Counted from the stretch's first letter, positions 1 to 12,731 are shown. The stretch is 64,000 nucleotides of DNA from Coix lacryma-jobi var. lacryma-jobi (GCA_009763385.1 CM019824.1:145645705-145709704); one strand, 5' to 3'. Program-made: numbers and translations. Notes: generated by a model not told the origin, from the letters alone.

Positions 1-329
1 AAACTGATCTTATGGTCTTAAACACGTCCGGGATCGATATCATCTTAGGCATGGATTGGCTGACGACACATGAAGCAGTTATTCATTGTGTCTCTAGAAT
101 CATTCAGTTGAAAACCCCAAAAGGAGAAGTAATAGAGTGTAAGGCAGTATCTCCTACCCTTGATGTCTGCCAAGTCAATCATGTAGGAGATCAGTGGGAT
201 AGACACTCTGAGGATGAGGCCACTTTGGAAAGAGAAGAAGATTTGATGTCAGAGTATCCATATCTCTCTCAATCTTTCGAATCCGAGGACGAGATTCATC
301 CTAAGGGGGGTAGATTGGTAACACCTTGA
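1..329 (+). CDS. retropepsin C-terminal part of a Ty3/gypsy polyprotein (partial)
   Basis: The frame is open from the window edge to a TGA at 327-329. It holds the DIILGMDWL signature typical of the C-terminal half of Ty3/gypsy aspartic proteases, followed by a strand pattern ending in an acidic tail rich in Glu, Asp and Ser. In chromoviruses the protease is followed by a linker and reverse transcriptase; here the acidic tail ends within the start of the LTR. The catalytic D-S/T-G triad would lie upstream of the window and cannot be checked. Protein processing of Gag is the family role. The family call is firm; that the element is gag-protease only is inference. Confidence 0.7.
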   Translation, partial: TDLMVLNTSGIDIILGMDWLTTHEAVIHCVSRIIQLKTPKGEVIECKAVSPTLDVCQVNHVGDQWDRHSEDEATLEREEDLMSEYPYLSQSFESEDEIHPKGGRLVTP

Positions 330-3276
330 AAATCAATTTTTGGAAATTAGAGTTAAACATGATTTTATTTATTTATTTTTCATGAAACACATAGGTCAAT
401 TAATATTTTTTGGTGAATTAATGAATTAAGTTGGGGCTTAGAAACATTTTTGTTGCATTTATGCTGGAGCATAAATTTTTGTTTGAGTGTAGGGCTAGAG
501 TTGTGTGGTTTAAACTCAAACTGGTTTTGAATTTGAACAAAAATCCTTTTTGAAATAAAAGAAAAGGGCTTTTCTTTCTCCCTCGCCCTCCACCCACCCT
601 TCTCGCCCAGCCGCCGAACCGGCCCAGCCCGTGCCCCTCTTCCTTTTCCCCTCCCCGCGTCCGCACCGGCCTGGCTTGGCCCGCACCCCCGCTCGGCCCG
701 CGTCCGCATCCCTTGCCTTCGCTCGCATTGGCGCAACCTCGCGCAGCGCCGCCGCATCCCCGCTCTCCCTCACCGACATGCTGGCCCCGCGTGTCAGCGC
801 GCGCACCCGCGCCACCGCGCCACTGACCGCTTGGCCCCACCTGTCAGCCTCTCGCACCCCTTACCCTACCTCGCGCCGCAAGCGTCAGCGCCGCCGCCAC
901 TCGTCCCTCTCCTGTAACCAGGGCTTTAATGGCCACCTGACCATCAATCGGCCCTAGTGGAGCGTCCGTGATGCCTCACCGCACCCCCGAGCCCTATAAA
1001 AGCTAGGCCAGAGCCCTAGCTCTTCTCCCCCACACGCTTGCTCTCACCCCTCGCCTCTGTCGCCGTCGTGAAGCCTCGCGGCCGTCGGAAGCACGCCCGT
1101 GCTCTTGCTTTGCCCTGTTCATGTGTCTACGACCTCACCGGAGCTCCCTTTTCTGTGCAGAACCACTCCGCCGCAGTCCCCGCCGTGGTGAGCCTCTCTG
1201 CCGGTGCTGAGACCCCCACCGTGTTCGCCTTCGTCTCCGCAACCTCCCGGTGCCACCCGTTTAACCAACCGAGGCCTGGAGCGCCCTTTGGCGAGCTCCA
1301 AAGACCGCAGCAATGGCGCGTCGCCGCTCGCCGGTGAAATCCGCCGCCGCCCTACCACCGTGTCTCGCCAACGAGCCTCTAGGTCGTTCGATCGGTGCTG
1401 GACGGTCCAGATTAGGAACCGCATCCCGAAGGGGTATGCGCCGGGTCCATAGCCCCGTGGACCCGAGCCAAGCCACGGTCCACCGGCCAGATGGTGGACC
1501 GAGCCAACCGCATCACGCCGTGTGGCGCCGCGTCAGCGCCCACGCAGCAGTCGCCGTCGTTTTTGCAAAAAGGCCCCTGCGTTTTGTAGAAAATAACCCA
1601 CAGTCCTAGCGCAATTCAAAATAATTAGATTTCAGTCCTGTTTTCTTATGTTTTAGACCCTACAGTTCCTAGTTTTAGAACCCGTGGTCCAGAGCTGTGT
1701 TTTTTGCGTGCTAACCCCCGTAGTCTACGGTTATTTACATTCTAGTCCTCGGTTTTCGCAGGCTAGGCCTCAAAAAAGAGTTTTTATTTACAAAACAGCC
1801 TCTGAAACTTGTTTTCTTCATAACTTTCTTGTTTTTAGTCCGATTAGAGTGATCTTTACGTTCATGTGATCATATCGACGAGTAGAATAGTTTTATATAT
1901 GTTTCTCTAACTATTTTTGATGTTTGGTGTACTGTACTAATATAAGTATATTTTATTTGCATGTAATGAATGATTGGATCATGTATTTTGTGATTGTTCG
2001 TGAGTCCAAACGGTGACGTGTTCGAGGAGCAAGAGTTTCAAGAGCAGCACCCAGACCAAGCTTGTGACCAAGGCAAGTATAACCTATGGATTCCTTGTTA
2101 CCTAATAACTGCAAAACTAAATATCCATTATGCATGTGTCGTAATTTTGATGAACCATAGGACAAACCTAGATTCAATTGACCTTATTACCTTATACCTA
2201 TGGGAGGGTTTTGCATAATATGTTTAGAAATGCTATGCACTATTAATTGCTAAAATGTTTAATATTGATTAATGACTGAAACAAATGTTAAAAGAGGCTT
2301 TTTAACCACATTTAGGGTACTGGAGCATGTTTTTCGCTCAGTAACCCATCCCAGGGACTATATTTTAAAGTGGCTACCCGGGAGAACCCGTGCAGCCTTA
2401 GGAATTACATGGCTCTGATCTTTGCTAATTATTTAGATTATTCTAGCTTGTCTGTAGCTTACCGAAAGGGCAAGAGGGGTATACCATGTAGCTTATGGGC
2501 CCTGTCCTGCTAGGGTGAATGCTTTTGTGGATGGGTGTTACCATAGTGGGAGGGTGTCTGTAACACTTGGGAAACTGAAACCTTAGCGGCTATGACTTGT
2601 TAGACCAACTTTGGAAAGGCTTCGTAGTGAAACCCTGCCATACTTCCACAGAGGAGGTGATGTGGGACTTGCAAACCCCGACATATGTGAATCACAGCCT
2701 AAGGTGAAAGCGTACAACCTCTGCAGAGTGTAAATCTGATCCTTTTTAAGTAGTTCATGGTGGGGTATGTTGGTGGTTGGATGCCTACCTCTTTTTAACA
2801 TAATAACTATCACTTATCACGGGACAACAAGGTTTATACATCTAGTAATATAAGGTTAAAATAAAATATGATCAACTTACTGCTAATCGCAGTTAACCGA
2901 GTCAAACCTTTGAGCCTTGCATCCCCGTAGTTGTACTTGCTGAGTATGGTGAGTTGACGCTTGTCGTTGCCGTTGGTTCACATAAAAATCCTGGATGGGT
3001 ACCAGATGGAGGAGACTATGAGGAGTATCCCGAAGATGTACCAGACTACTGAGGATGGCGTACCCCCAGTCGGTGTCCGTGTGGAGAGTCTACGCGCTAC
3101 CGTTGTAATAATGGGCCGTTGGCCGATGTGATAGAACACTTCTCTAGTGATGTAATAAGTTTAATAACGTTTTGTTCGTGTTGTATTGATATACATTTTG
3201 TGGTATATGTGGATTTGGGACTCCCTGGGCCCACGTATGCTTTACTCTGTTTTATTCATTAATCCGGGTGTTAGAG
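315..3276 (+). repeat. 3' LTR of the Tekay-like element
   Basis: The LTR starts at TGGTAACACC (315) directly after the purine tract and ends near GGTGTTA (3267-3273), its inverted counterpart. The length of about 2.96 kb suits Tekay LTRs. It shares blocks with the solo LTR at 5019-10509, for example the 'cataacttt..tgttttna-tccgat' block near 1820 and 6820. A GC-rich stretch at 600-1560 gives several overlapping reading frames that I regard as spurious. Confidence 0.7.
995..1000 (+). promoter_or_regulatory. TATA box of the LTR promoter
   Basis: TATAAA lies in a GC-rich context, followed about 30 bases later by a pyrimidine-rich CTTCTCCCCC stretch that suits a transcription start. This is the expected place for the retrotransposon promoter. 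Confidence 0.5.
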
Positions 3277-3789
3277 GTTTCAATGAAACCATTCACATCT
3301 TGTATGTAGGTAGCTTCAAATCTTCGTTTTGTGTACATCCATGACTGGTCCATATTTACCCTATATATATGTAAAGAAAAGATAAAAATATGCATGAGAA
3401 AACATATCATTTACATACATGATGAAGCATTTAATGTAATTTATTTATACAAATATTAGAAAAGGTATCAATTAGATATATATATATATATATATATATA
3501 TGAAGCTAAAAAAATTAGTGTCCAAATTGCTTCTATATAAAAAAAATGACATCTATGCCTTGTCTTTTCTACAGATCTCGGTGTGCTGCAAAGTCAAAAA
3601 CATGTTTCTGCAAAAATTAAAAAGGGTTCACGGTTTACAGAAGCTCACCCCATAATCCCAACTCATTTGAAGATTGAAAAGGCAAAACCTCCCCCACCCC
3701 TCTATTCTTGCTATTTCTTGCCTCCAAGAGAGTTGAATGAACAGCAGTGTCAGCTGCTTTTGTCGCGAGGAAGAAGAAAGGGTCTTGGA
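3277..3789. other. AT-rich spacer with a TA microsatellite
   Basis: No gene is recognised. The stretch is AT-rich and includes a (TA)n run near 3475-3500. A short frame at 3583-3813 has no recognisable domain and runs into the CACTA-like terminus. Confidence 0.5.
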
Positions 3790-4114
3790 GCATTTTTTTT
3801 CCGGGGCGGTTGACTAAAGAAACCGCCTCTGATAACTCATTCACTGGGGCAAATCTCTTAAGAAACTATTTTTAAAAATAAGGCTCTTTAGTGTCAGTTC
3901 ACCAAGAATGACCGCACCTCAAAAATGATCTTTAGATGCGGTTCACTTAAGCAAACCGCTTTTCAGAGGCGGTTTTCTTAAATTAACCACCTCTAAAGAT
4001 CTTTTTTCAGGGGCGGTTGATAATTTGCAGTGCCCAACCATTGAGGCAGTGTGCTATTTGAACCGTCTCTGTTAAAAATGGGTGACGTCGCTGAAAACAT
4101 TTTGTGTACTAGTG
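3790..4114 (-). mobile_element. terminal region of a CACTA-like DNA transposon
   Basis: Several copies of an AGGCGGTT / AACCGCCTC motif occur in both orientations (3798-4140), the usual picture of CACTA subterminal repeats. The segment ends in TACTAGTG (4107-4114), which read on the minus strand is CACTAGTA, the CACTA-type terminus. I could not find the opposite terminus, so only this end is supported. Confidence 0.5.
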
Positions 4115-5013
4115 AGAGGGTGTTGTGGTAGAACCGCCTAATTTAATCTAATCCAAAGTTAATTTGCTAATAGTGCATCATTATATTCAAAGTTTAATAT
4201 ATAGTCACATCAAGACCATTACTTTCATGGTAAGCATCTTGGTAAGCATCAAGTTCAATACTTTCAAAGTTCTCACAGTCACATCAGGCCATATGTAAGC
4301 ATTTATACTACTTTCAAGCATGTGGAAAGCAATCAGAGTATATTTCATGCTTCGACAGTAGCCTCGTCTTCATCTCCATATTCCAGTTGTTACTACGCTG
4401 ATAGTGAAATTACATCTGGTATCCATATCCAACGAGGGCAGAGATTGTAATTGATGTTCAAACACACAGCTCCTACTTCTCAAAAGAGTATGTATAAGGC
4501 AATTGTTCCCAATGTACGCGTTAGGCCTTGAATGACCAGACCACCCAAGGGAACTCACCCTAGAGGTCCGTCTCAGACGAGTTTTCCCAAATTTTTCCAC
4601 GAACGTTCCCGCCAATAAACAACTACCCAGTGGCTAGAGAAACACTCCAGTGAACTATTTAGGAAGCTTAGGTGAAACAAGGTACTAGGCTCATGGTCAA
4701 CTATAACTTATTAGATCCCTGCTATGTGTTTGATGCAATGTTGAGAATGCAACCTTCTCCAACAAATAACTCAACAAATAATTTCTATTTTGACACCTTT
4801 AGGGGTGTTGATTTACCTTAGGTGTATGGTCGTAATGTTTTCAAATAACATCACCCCAAAATTTGTTATGTGTTTTAAAAACCAAACACCTTCCAAATAA
4901 TTTTGGCCCCTAAACCTTCACTAAACATCACAAGAGTTAACTCAAAAAATAACATACACCTAAGTCTTTTGTTATGTGTTTGATTTGAAAACCAAGTTGC
5001 AATATCTTGATGC
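4115..5013. other. non-coding spacer
   Basis: No domain or splice-consistent gene was recognised. Two copies of a TTTGTTATGTGTTT motif lie at about 4863 and 4970, and ATAACATCACC-like words recur, suggesting an old uncharacterised small repeat or MITE around 4700-5010. Confidence 0.3.
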
Positions 5014-6102
5014 AGTGTTGTCACACCCCAAAATTTCTATTTTGGGTTGTGAATAGTTTTCACTAAACATAAATAAATAATTTTATGAATTTTCTAAAAT
5101 TTCCCAAGATTTAATTAGGGTTTTAGCAATTAAAATAGTGCAAAATAATTTTTTTAAAAAACTATTAGAATTAATTTGATTTATTTGTTGCACTGATGCC
5201 AATTGCATTTTATTGGGTGAGAAAAAAATAAAATTAAATTTATGAAATAAATAGATAATTTGCCAAATATTGTGAAAATAAACCCCAAATGTTTTTTTCC
5301 AAAACTCAGAAAATATTTTAAACGTTTTTACAAAAAAGTTGAGTTCAAAAGATTTTGATGTGAATTTGAAATGAGTTTGCAAAAGAAAGAAAAAATAGAA
5401 AGAGAAAAGCTTCCCCCTACCTTTTGGCCCAATCGGCCTCTCGACCCGCCCTCTCCCTCCTCTCCCCTGGCTCAGCCTGCTCCCTTCGCACCCCTCTCCA
5501 TCTGGGCCCGTGGCCCATTACAGCGTGCATAGGCCAGCTAGTGCCGCTCCCTCCTCTCTATTTGACAGTCAGGCTCAGAAGCCTCTCATCTCCTCCAGAT
5601 TCCGACAGGTCGGACCCGCCCGTCAGTCCCATCCCCAACCTCCATCTTCCCCTTCCTTCCGCCATCACCGGCACACCATGAACCAAGCCTCGTGCCTCTC
5701 CCGCGTCCATCACACTCCGTGGGGAACAAGCTGTGCCTCAGGCCAACCCTTGCAATACACCACTCGTTGATTCCGGTCCGCCTCGATCTGCTCCAACCAC
5801 GCACACCCGCTCAACAAAGTCCCCGATCGCCATTGACGACCTTCATCCCAAGCTCGAGACCTAGCCTTCCCGTCATCCCTCTCTCCTATAAGATCCCTCT
5901 TCTCTGGACTGCATCCTCTTGCCATCCCACTCCACCTCCCCCCATGGCCTCACCCTCTCCAGCACCCCAACCCGTCGTCAAAGTAACCATACTTGAACTG
6001 CTCGCCTACACCACATCGATCTGCCCCTTTGGGTTGCATCTGGCGCTGAAGACACCCCTGCTCGACTCGCGATGACTGCCATGCTCCCTAGCTCAAAACT
6101 AA

Positions 6103-6344
6103 GGCCATGTTTGGTTAGACCCCCTAAAGGTTAGTGTCCACTAAAGTTTACTGCTCCCTAGAGTTTAGTGACCACGTTTGGTTATATAGTGACTAAAGAC
6201 CACTAAAGTTTAGTGACTTTTACCTACCTCTTCATGACTAAAGACCCCTAAATTTTAGTGGCCCCTAAACTTTAGTGGGGTGTTTGGTACTTTAGGGACT
6301 AATTTTAGTGGCTAAACTCTAGTGAGCTTTAACCAAACAGGCCC
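6103..6344 (+). mobile_element. Tourist-like (PIF/Harbinger) MITE
   Basis: A 242-base element with termini GGCCATGTTTGGTTA and, on the other strand, GGGCCTGTTTGGTTA. It is flanked by TAA on both sides (6100-6102, 6345-6347), the 3-base duplication of PIF/Harbinger elements. The inside is rich in CTAAAGTTTAGTG repeats in both orientations. It sits inside the solo LTR, so it is younger than that LTR. Confidence 0.8.
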
Positions 6345-8239
6345 TAAGTCATGTCAGCGAGGTAACTGCCATGAATGGCATGTCGTCGCCGCTCACTGCC
6401 GTCATCGCCGACATCCATACCCCTCTTCCCCTGTAGCACCGTCCAATCTGAGCCAACCAGATTTCTAGGGCATGCCCCTTCGTTCCACCATGGACCATTG
6501 ACCCCAGCTCCACCTTACCACACCCACACACGCGTACTACACTGCACCAACCCGAACACACCATGTGGCACTGCATCAGCACCACGTCGATAGCCGCGAT
6601 CAGCTTCAACAGTTTTTCAAAAAAAAACTAATCTTTTTGATAATCAACCTGCCATCATTTTGCACTATGCACTGTGTCACACATTTCTTCTATTTTGGCC
6701 CTAAACTTTTGGATAAATGAGGCCCGGTCCAAACGACTTTTACTTTAAGTTTTTGATTTATTTTAAATGCAAAATGAGTTTAGTTTATTTATAAAAATAC
6801 CACCCAACTTCAAAAGCCCATAACTTTCATGTTTTAACTCCGATTTGACCCGTTCAAGTCACATTGGATTCATATCGATGAGTACTATGCGTTATTATAC
6901 ACCATAGCATGCTTTTTCACTATTTGGTTATTCTCTTGTACTTTTTGTGGGCCATGTTTGGGTTTTGTCTTTAGGAGGTACTGAGTATGAGAAGATCTAG
7001 GACCAAGCGTTCGATATCCTCGATCAATCCTAGCCTAAAGGCAAGTTTCCTTGACCATACTTGTTCATACTTTTGTTTTATTTTCAGTTAGTTTAGATAG
7101 ACCATTAGTTTGCATGCAAAGTCTTAAATTGAATCTTAAGCTAGGGTTTACTAGAACTTGTTCATATTATCCTTGAAACCCTAGGTTGGATGGGTAGGTG
7201 TCAGCCTGAGCTTTTGCAATCTCGAGGTGGGAAGTTTTATTATTAATTTTGGCAAATGATCTATGCAATGGTTACTGGTAATGTCTTAGCAACATGGTGA
7301 CTAAGAAATCTAGGCAGGATCATTGGTTGTGTTATATCCTATTTTGGATCCCTAAGGACCTGTTATTGAAGCATGTAACCCAGCGTAATAGTGCAGTCAT
7401 GAGGGCTAGATGGGACAGACCTGACTAATTAATTAGGGGATCCCTATGTGGATATTAGTTTCTTAGGAACATGGATACAGAAGAATGCTTCTATGTAGGA
7501 TACCACTTGGTACCAGAGATGGCTCCTAGGCTGGCCCAGTAGTTTTTACGGAAGATGGCTTCCATGGCATGACCTATGTGAACTAATACATATGGGAGGA
7601 CTCTTTGTAATAGTCTTGCAGTGAATCTTGTCGATCTATCTTGGAAATGGGTCAAGAAGCTAGCTACCTCAGGAAAAAGGCTAACACGACTCATGGTGAA
7701 AGTGTGCCACCTCTACAAAGTGTGAAATTGATATACCAGTCGTGCTCATGGTTACGAGTGACTTGGACTTCTTCGGGATTAGTTGGCTCTGAATCGGTTC
7801 GGAGGCTTGGATGGGATTTAGGTGTGGTTTGGCTTGGTGGACTCCAAGTGGTAGTTGCTTGGTGGATTCCAAGTGTCGGTTGCTCGGTGGACTCTGAATT
7901 TGGGTTTGCTTGGTGGATTCTGAGTGTTAGTTCTTCGAGGAAACTTTGGTTTAACTTAGTAAATAAGTGCTAAGGAAATTAAGGTACAATAGGATGTGTC
8001 ACTTAGGTGCTGGTGTCAAACAAAGTTAGCCTACCCGACCTTTTGTTATAAGCCTCATGTTATATTATTTTCTACACTTGTGGAATAGATTTTGAAGCAC
8101 CCTTCCTATTTGCCCCCCGCTACCACACCTAGACACTAGAGATGACGAGGAGTAAGCCGAAGATGGTGGCTTCGACCCTAATGACGTGTATTAGGCTGGT
8201 GATGTCCCAGTCAATCTTCCTGTGAATATGGCATCCCGC

Positions 8240-10295
8240 TGAAACCCCTATTTTGGTTTTGGCTAATTGATAAAACCTATTTGGTCTAATCCTATGGCTA
8301 CGCATGTGTGTAGCTCATGAGATGGAATAGGACCAAGCCAAGTGGTGGAGCTAGCAAGGTGGCGACCATGGAGAAGATAGTGATGACCACAACCACTCAA
8401 ATGATCAAGTGCTCCACATTTGGTGAAATAGAGAAAAGAAGAGAAGGAACAAAGAGACCTGAAGGTAAATGTATAACCTATTGGGCTATTTGTTGGTTTG
8501 GTGGTCAAGGCACTTAGTGAGTGCGATCACATTTAGGATATATAGCCATACTATCAAGAGGAGATATTCACATAGTTTATGCGGTGTTCAAGTGCCACTA
8601 GGTGTTCACTAACATAATGATGCATTAGACCTAGTGAGTGACTAACAAAACCCTTGAAAAATACTTTAGAAAATGCTAACACATATGCACAAGTGGTGAA
8701 ACACTTTGTTGTTAGCACACGGATGCAAGGGCGGAAGTTGGAAAGCAAGAAGGTGCTGTCCTAGGGACATCACAGGCGTCCGATGGCATACCCTAGGTGT
8801 AGGCTATAGCTCAGCCTACATCGGAAATTGCACCGGATGCATAGGTGGAACTGTGCGCGTCTAATGCAACTAACGTGGCATGAGTAGACGAGTTAATGGA
8901 GCATCGGACGCTCGGGGCATCCGATGGCCATCCATCTGACGTGTCTGATGGCCTAGAGACGGTTTTGCAACCTCTCTGGACACCCATTGGATGCTAAACC
9001 AAGCGCATCCGATGCAGGTCTAGAGAGAGCTAATCTTGCTCAGAGCGCATTAGACACGTCCGATGGGTTGGACAATCACGTCCAAGGGAACATTAACAGT
9101 GCGTGAATAAAAGTGTCGGATGGGATTGAGCGGATCTCATTTGAAAGGCTTAGACATGTGGCGTCCATTAGAGCATCAGGCGCTCCTAGTGTGTCTGATA
9201 CCCCTGACAAGACGCAATGCTCGGCTGAAAAGCCCAATAGTTAGCTCCATGTGTTGGGGGGCTAGGGTGCTCTCTCTTGCACTTTTTGATACTCTAGCAT
9301 CCTTGTGAGCCTTGGCAACCTTCTCCACTTATCTTTAGACTTGATTTGTTGATTCCAAGTGAGATTGAGTGATCTAGTGCTAAGATTTGAAAGTGTTTCA
9401 TTCTAGTGGCACTAGTTCTTCGCATCGGCTTTAAGTTTCTTGTTACTCTTGGAATTTGCCGGTGCCTAGGCCGCTTGGAGGAGTTTCAGTGGAGTTGGCA
9501 AGAGTTGGTGATTGTTCTTGTCTGCCACCAATCACATTTGTGAGGGGATATTTGGCCTCATCCCCGCTGGAGTGGTGAAAGGCACCTCTACTAGATTGCT
9601 CGTGTCATTGAGCTACATCTCTTGTGGTAGATTCTTGTGGCGCTCTTGAGGAGCTTGGCATGGTGCCAATTAGCCACCGAATCACCTAGGGTTGGTCAAC
9701 ACAATGGGGACTAGCGTGCCGGTAAGCCCGTGAACCTCAAAATAAATCGTCATGCCTCTTGTGTGTTTGATATTGTGGTGATTATCTCCTGGCTTTCTTG
9801 GTGATGGATCTTTTAACAATTAATCGATGATTGCGTCTACGTAAGGTGTTCACCGGTGATTGGTCTTCTACTTGGTGATCCGGAAGGTTCGGTGAAACAC
9901 TTCTCTTACTAGCTTATTTACTTATAACATTTACATTCAAGTTGAGCAAGTTAACTTGTGTATCTTAATTGAGCTATATATATATATATCTTGTGCTATC
10001 TACTTTTTGTAGCTAGGTTGTTTAATTGCTCTCTAGTTTATTTGTTGTTGTTATTCTCCTCTCATATTTAGCTTTTGCCATAGTTGTCCTAGAGCCTTTT
10101 ACTCTCTTTCATATTCTAGTATAGCTCTAGTTAATTGAGTGACATAGAGATATTAGGTAGAATTATTGGATAGGTGGCTTGCAACACAAATATAAAAAGC
10201 TTCACTATTTGTATTGCTAATCTTTTTTTCTAAGTGATTTTGTAGATTTTTAATTAGGCTATTCAGCCCCCCCTCTAGCCAATTTGGACCTTTCA
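8240..10295 (+). mobile_element. solo LTR of a SIRE/Maximus-type Copia retrotransposon
   Basis: It starts TGAAACCCC and ends GGACCTTTCA, perfect TGAAA/TTTCA termini, and is flanked by CCCGC (8235-8239) and CCCGT (10296-10300), a target duplication with one mismatch. The right end, with 'ttaggctattcagcccccc' then CTCTAGCC, is the characteristic end of SIRE/Maximus-group LTRs. No primer binding site or coding sequence follows, so it is a solo LTR. Length 2056 bases. It is nested in the Tekay-like solo LTR. Confidence 0.75.
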
Positions 10296-10411
10296 CCCGT
10301 TCCGCTAGATTTGATAAGAATTGATGTAATTTTCTTTTGGACCCATGTGTCATTTTGTAATAATATTTTCGTTATGTAATCAACATTGACTTATTTCATA
10401 CTATTATGATG

Positions 10412-10450
<39 letters not shown>

Positions 10451-10514
10451 ATTGATCCTTTCATACATATATTATGCATTTGATTTTGTCCTTAAAATCA
10501 GGTGTGACAAATGT

Positions 10515-10935
10515 TGGAGGGCCATCTGAACTTGAAGGTTGATCATTTGATTGAACCACTTGACATGGATTAGCACACTTGTACTCTCCACTTGTTGAAC
10601 ATGATCATGAAAACCACTCGTGTTAAGTTGATCTTCATTTTGTACACTTGTTGGAGGCATAACTCTAGTTAAATCATCATCTTCATCTTGCACTTCCGTG
10701 GTCTCACATCACCAATTTCCATATACTTCATAGCTTCATTTAGAGCTTGGCACTTCTCACTGTCTCAGATGATCCAAATTCACATTCTCTACTTGAGATC
10801 CACTAGTTTCATCAAATTTCACAACATCCACTTCCTCAACTATATCATGTTTCTTGTTGTAAACTATATCATGTCCATCTTTTGCTTATTGTGGAGTATA
10901 CTTCTTCTCAAACATGCTCAACCGAGTGCCTGTTG
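10515..10935 (-). pseudogene. Copia (SIRE/Maximus-type) pol fragment
   Basis: Read on the minus strand, the stretch encodes pieces resembling the linker between integrase and reverse transcriptase of SIRE-type Copia elements: a VVKFDETSGSQVENVNLD-like segment followed by an acidic stretch QDEDDDLTRVMPP. At least two in-frame stops break it. No reverse transcriptase follows, so it is a short decayed scrap. The family call is from memory of conserved linker motifs and is moderate. Confidence 0.45.
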
Positions 10936-11767
10936 AGAATGTAACATTTGCGACCAAATACTCTAAAATATGTAATATTGGGCTAAAAGAAACCATGCCC
11001 AAATTAACAACCTGCAAAATTCAAGCAAGTAGCCACCAAATCCAACTGTGTTGATAAAATGACCAGGTGTCGTCCAAACTTAACACCGAAGTAAAAGATG
11101 TTCCCCAAGGCTTTTTAGCGACACATTTTATTTGCCAGTTGCCACAGATCGTGCAGATATATGTTCCCAACTACCAGCTTCTTTTTCAGCCCCATCGGCC
11201 AACAAAATTTTAAGCTACCACCATGCTAACGTACAACCAACAATTTTAGTATTAGTACGATCTCCGGTACATGCTGTTGGCACTTTGCAGAAGTTTTCTT
11301 ATCTAATCTAAGATATATCGCAATTCTTCAAATCCATATCTATATCTGTCTAAATTTAAACCTAATATTAAAGAGCTAAAATTTCGGCCATATGTTTTTT
11401 GGTCCAACTCTAATCCCCTTCCCCTTTCCAATTTTTGTTCAGTTTTATGTCCCTGATCCTCTTTTCGGTATCCGTCCAGTTTGGGTCTAAAAAAATTCAT
11501 TTTCCTGTGTTCCTTTGTGCGGGCTTCAGTTTGCGTTTGATTTTTTATATTTTTTTTTGTTGCATTCGTTATCCGCTTAGGTGATTTTTTTCTTCCATTG
11601 AATTTTCTTTAAAAATAAATATTATGAACCTCTAAACCATTGATTTTTCTCTTAGAAATAAGGATTTCGACTGCCAATTTGTTAACGTAACTTCATTAGA
11701 AATACACTTTAATTGATATCTACATCAGTCTCGATGGTACATGGATAGAATCAAAATTAAAATTATG
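10936..11767. other. AT-rich intergenic sequence
   Basis: No coding potential, RNA gene or terminal repeat recognised. Short frames here have no known domains. Confidence 0.4.
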
Positions 11768-12008
11768 CTCCCTCCATTTAAAATTATAAGTCATTTTAAT
11801 TTTCTTAGAGTCAAAGAATCTTAAGTTTGACCAAAATTGTAAAGTAAGCTACAAAAATTTGTGATATCGAATAGGTATACTACAAAAATATAATTGATAA
11901 AGAATCTAATGATACTTATTTGGTATTATAAATATTATTATTTTATTATATAACCTTGGTCAAACTTGAGAAGCTTTGACTCTCTAAAAAAGTTGGAATC
12001 AGAGAGAG
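11768..12008 (+). mobile_element. Stowaway MITE
   Basis: The left terminus CTCCCTCCATTT and the right terminus (minus strand CTCTCTCTGATTCC) enclose a 241-base AT-rich body containing 'ataagtcattttaattttct', a common Stowaway body segment in grasses. TA follows the right end; TG precedes the left, so one side of the expected TA duplication is degraded. Confidence 0.7.
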
Positions 12009-12420
12009 TAATATATTTACATCCAAATATTTATGGGCTTTGCAATAGAAGAAAAAAGTATCAAAGATTGTATTTTAATTTAGGCACAATAATGCCCTAT
12101 CATATTGTTAACAATATTAACTTAAGTTTTGATTTCATGATTATCACAAATAAATTATAAATTTTGAGTTTTACAAATGGCGAAACATAAACAATATGTA
12201 CCATTTTTTAGCGTCGTTTCCATGAACACAATAAATTTTAAGGTTTACAAATGGCGAAAACGACCTCACATGAAGAAACTATCAAAATAAAAGTTATAGA
12301 TCTCAAAAAAGTTATGAAACTTTGTAGTTGATAACTTTTTTATTCAATTTGTTTAGAGCATCAAACAAGCAATTTACACTCAGTTTAGTATAATATGTAG
12401 GGAACAAACACATAATCTAA
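12009..12420. other. AT-rich intergenic sequence
   Basis: No gene or known repeat recognised. A 'taaattttnagttttacaaatggcgaaa' type segment is repeated imperfectly near 12156-12187 and 12231-12260. Confidence 0.35.
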
Positions 12421-12426
12421 ACACAA

Positions 12427-12500
12427 GTGACAACGTGGTGCATTGGTAGAGGGGTACATAAGAGTGAGAGATCGTGAGTTCGGAATCAATGGCAAAAAAA
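12427..12500 (+). mobile_element. possible tRNA-derived SINE head
   Basis: GTGGTGCATTGGTAGAG resembles a pol III A box and, about 30 bases on, GTGAGTTCGGAATC resembles a B box. A run of A follows. It is too diverged to be a tRNA gene. Confidence 0.3.
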
Positions 12501-12731
12501 ATACCACCACCTACGACTGAGATGGACAAGCGTTGGCTGGTGGGGGCCTCCCCTATTAAAAAATATTTTGCTATTTTTTTGGGGGTTTTTTATTCAAATT
12601 TTGCCGGGATTTTTATTTACCAATGGTCGATTCAGTAACCATCGGCGAACGCTTTGTCGAGTGCCCAATAAAAAACACTCGACAAAGAGTTATTTGTCGT
12701 TAGAGGGTTTGCCGAGGACGGCACTTGGCAA

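Larger units (their letters stand above)
1..3276 (+). mobile_element. 3' portion of a Tekay-like Ty3/gypsy retrotransposon
   Basis: The window opens inside the coding region of an LTR retrotransposon and runs through its polypurine tract (CTAAGGGGGG, 301-310) into a long LTR. The protease segment and an LTR of about 3 kb fit the Tekay group of chromoviruses. The coding part stops just after the protease and is followed at once by the polypurine tract, so reverse transcriptase, RNase H and integrase are absent here. It is either a non-autonomous gag-protease element or an internal deletion. The 5' end and target duplication lie outside the window. Confidence 0.75.
5019..10509 (+). repeat. Tekay-like solo LTR, interrupted by two younger insertions
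   Basis: It begins TGTCACACCCC (5019) and ends GGTGTGACA (10501-10509), perfect inverted termini. It is flanked by AGTGT (5014-5018) and AATGT (10510-10514), a 5-base target duplication with one mismatch. No coding region or second LTR accompanies it, so it is a solo LTR left by recombination. After removing the Copia insert, its own length is about 3.4 kb, typical for Tekay. A possible TATA-like CCTATAAG lies near 5885. Confidence 0.75.

Noticed and set aside
380..1610. overlapping GC-rich frames within the Tekay-like LTR
   Set aside because: All lie in LTR sequence, overlap each other on both strands, have Arg/Ala/Pro-biased composition and no domain.
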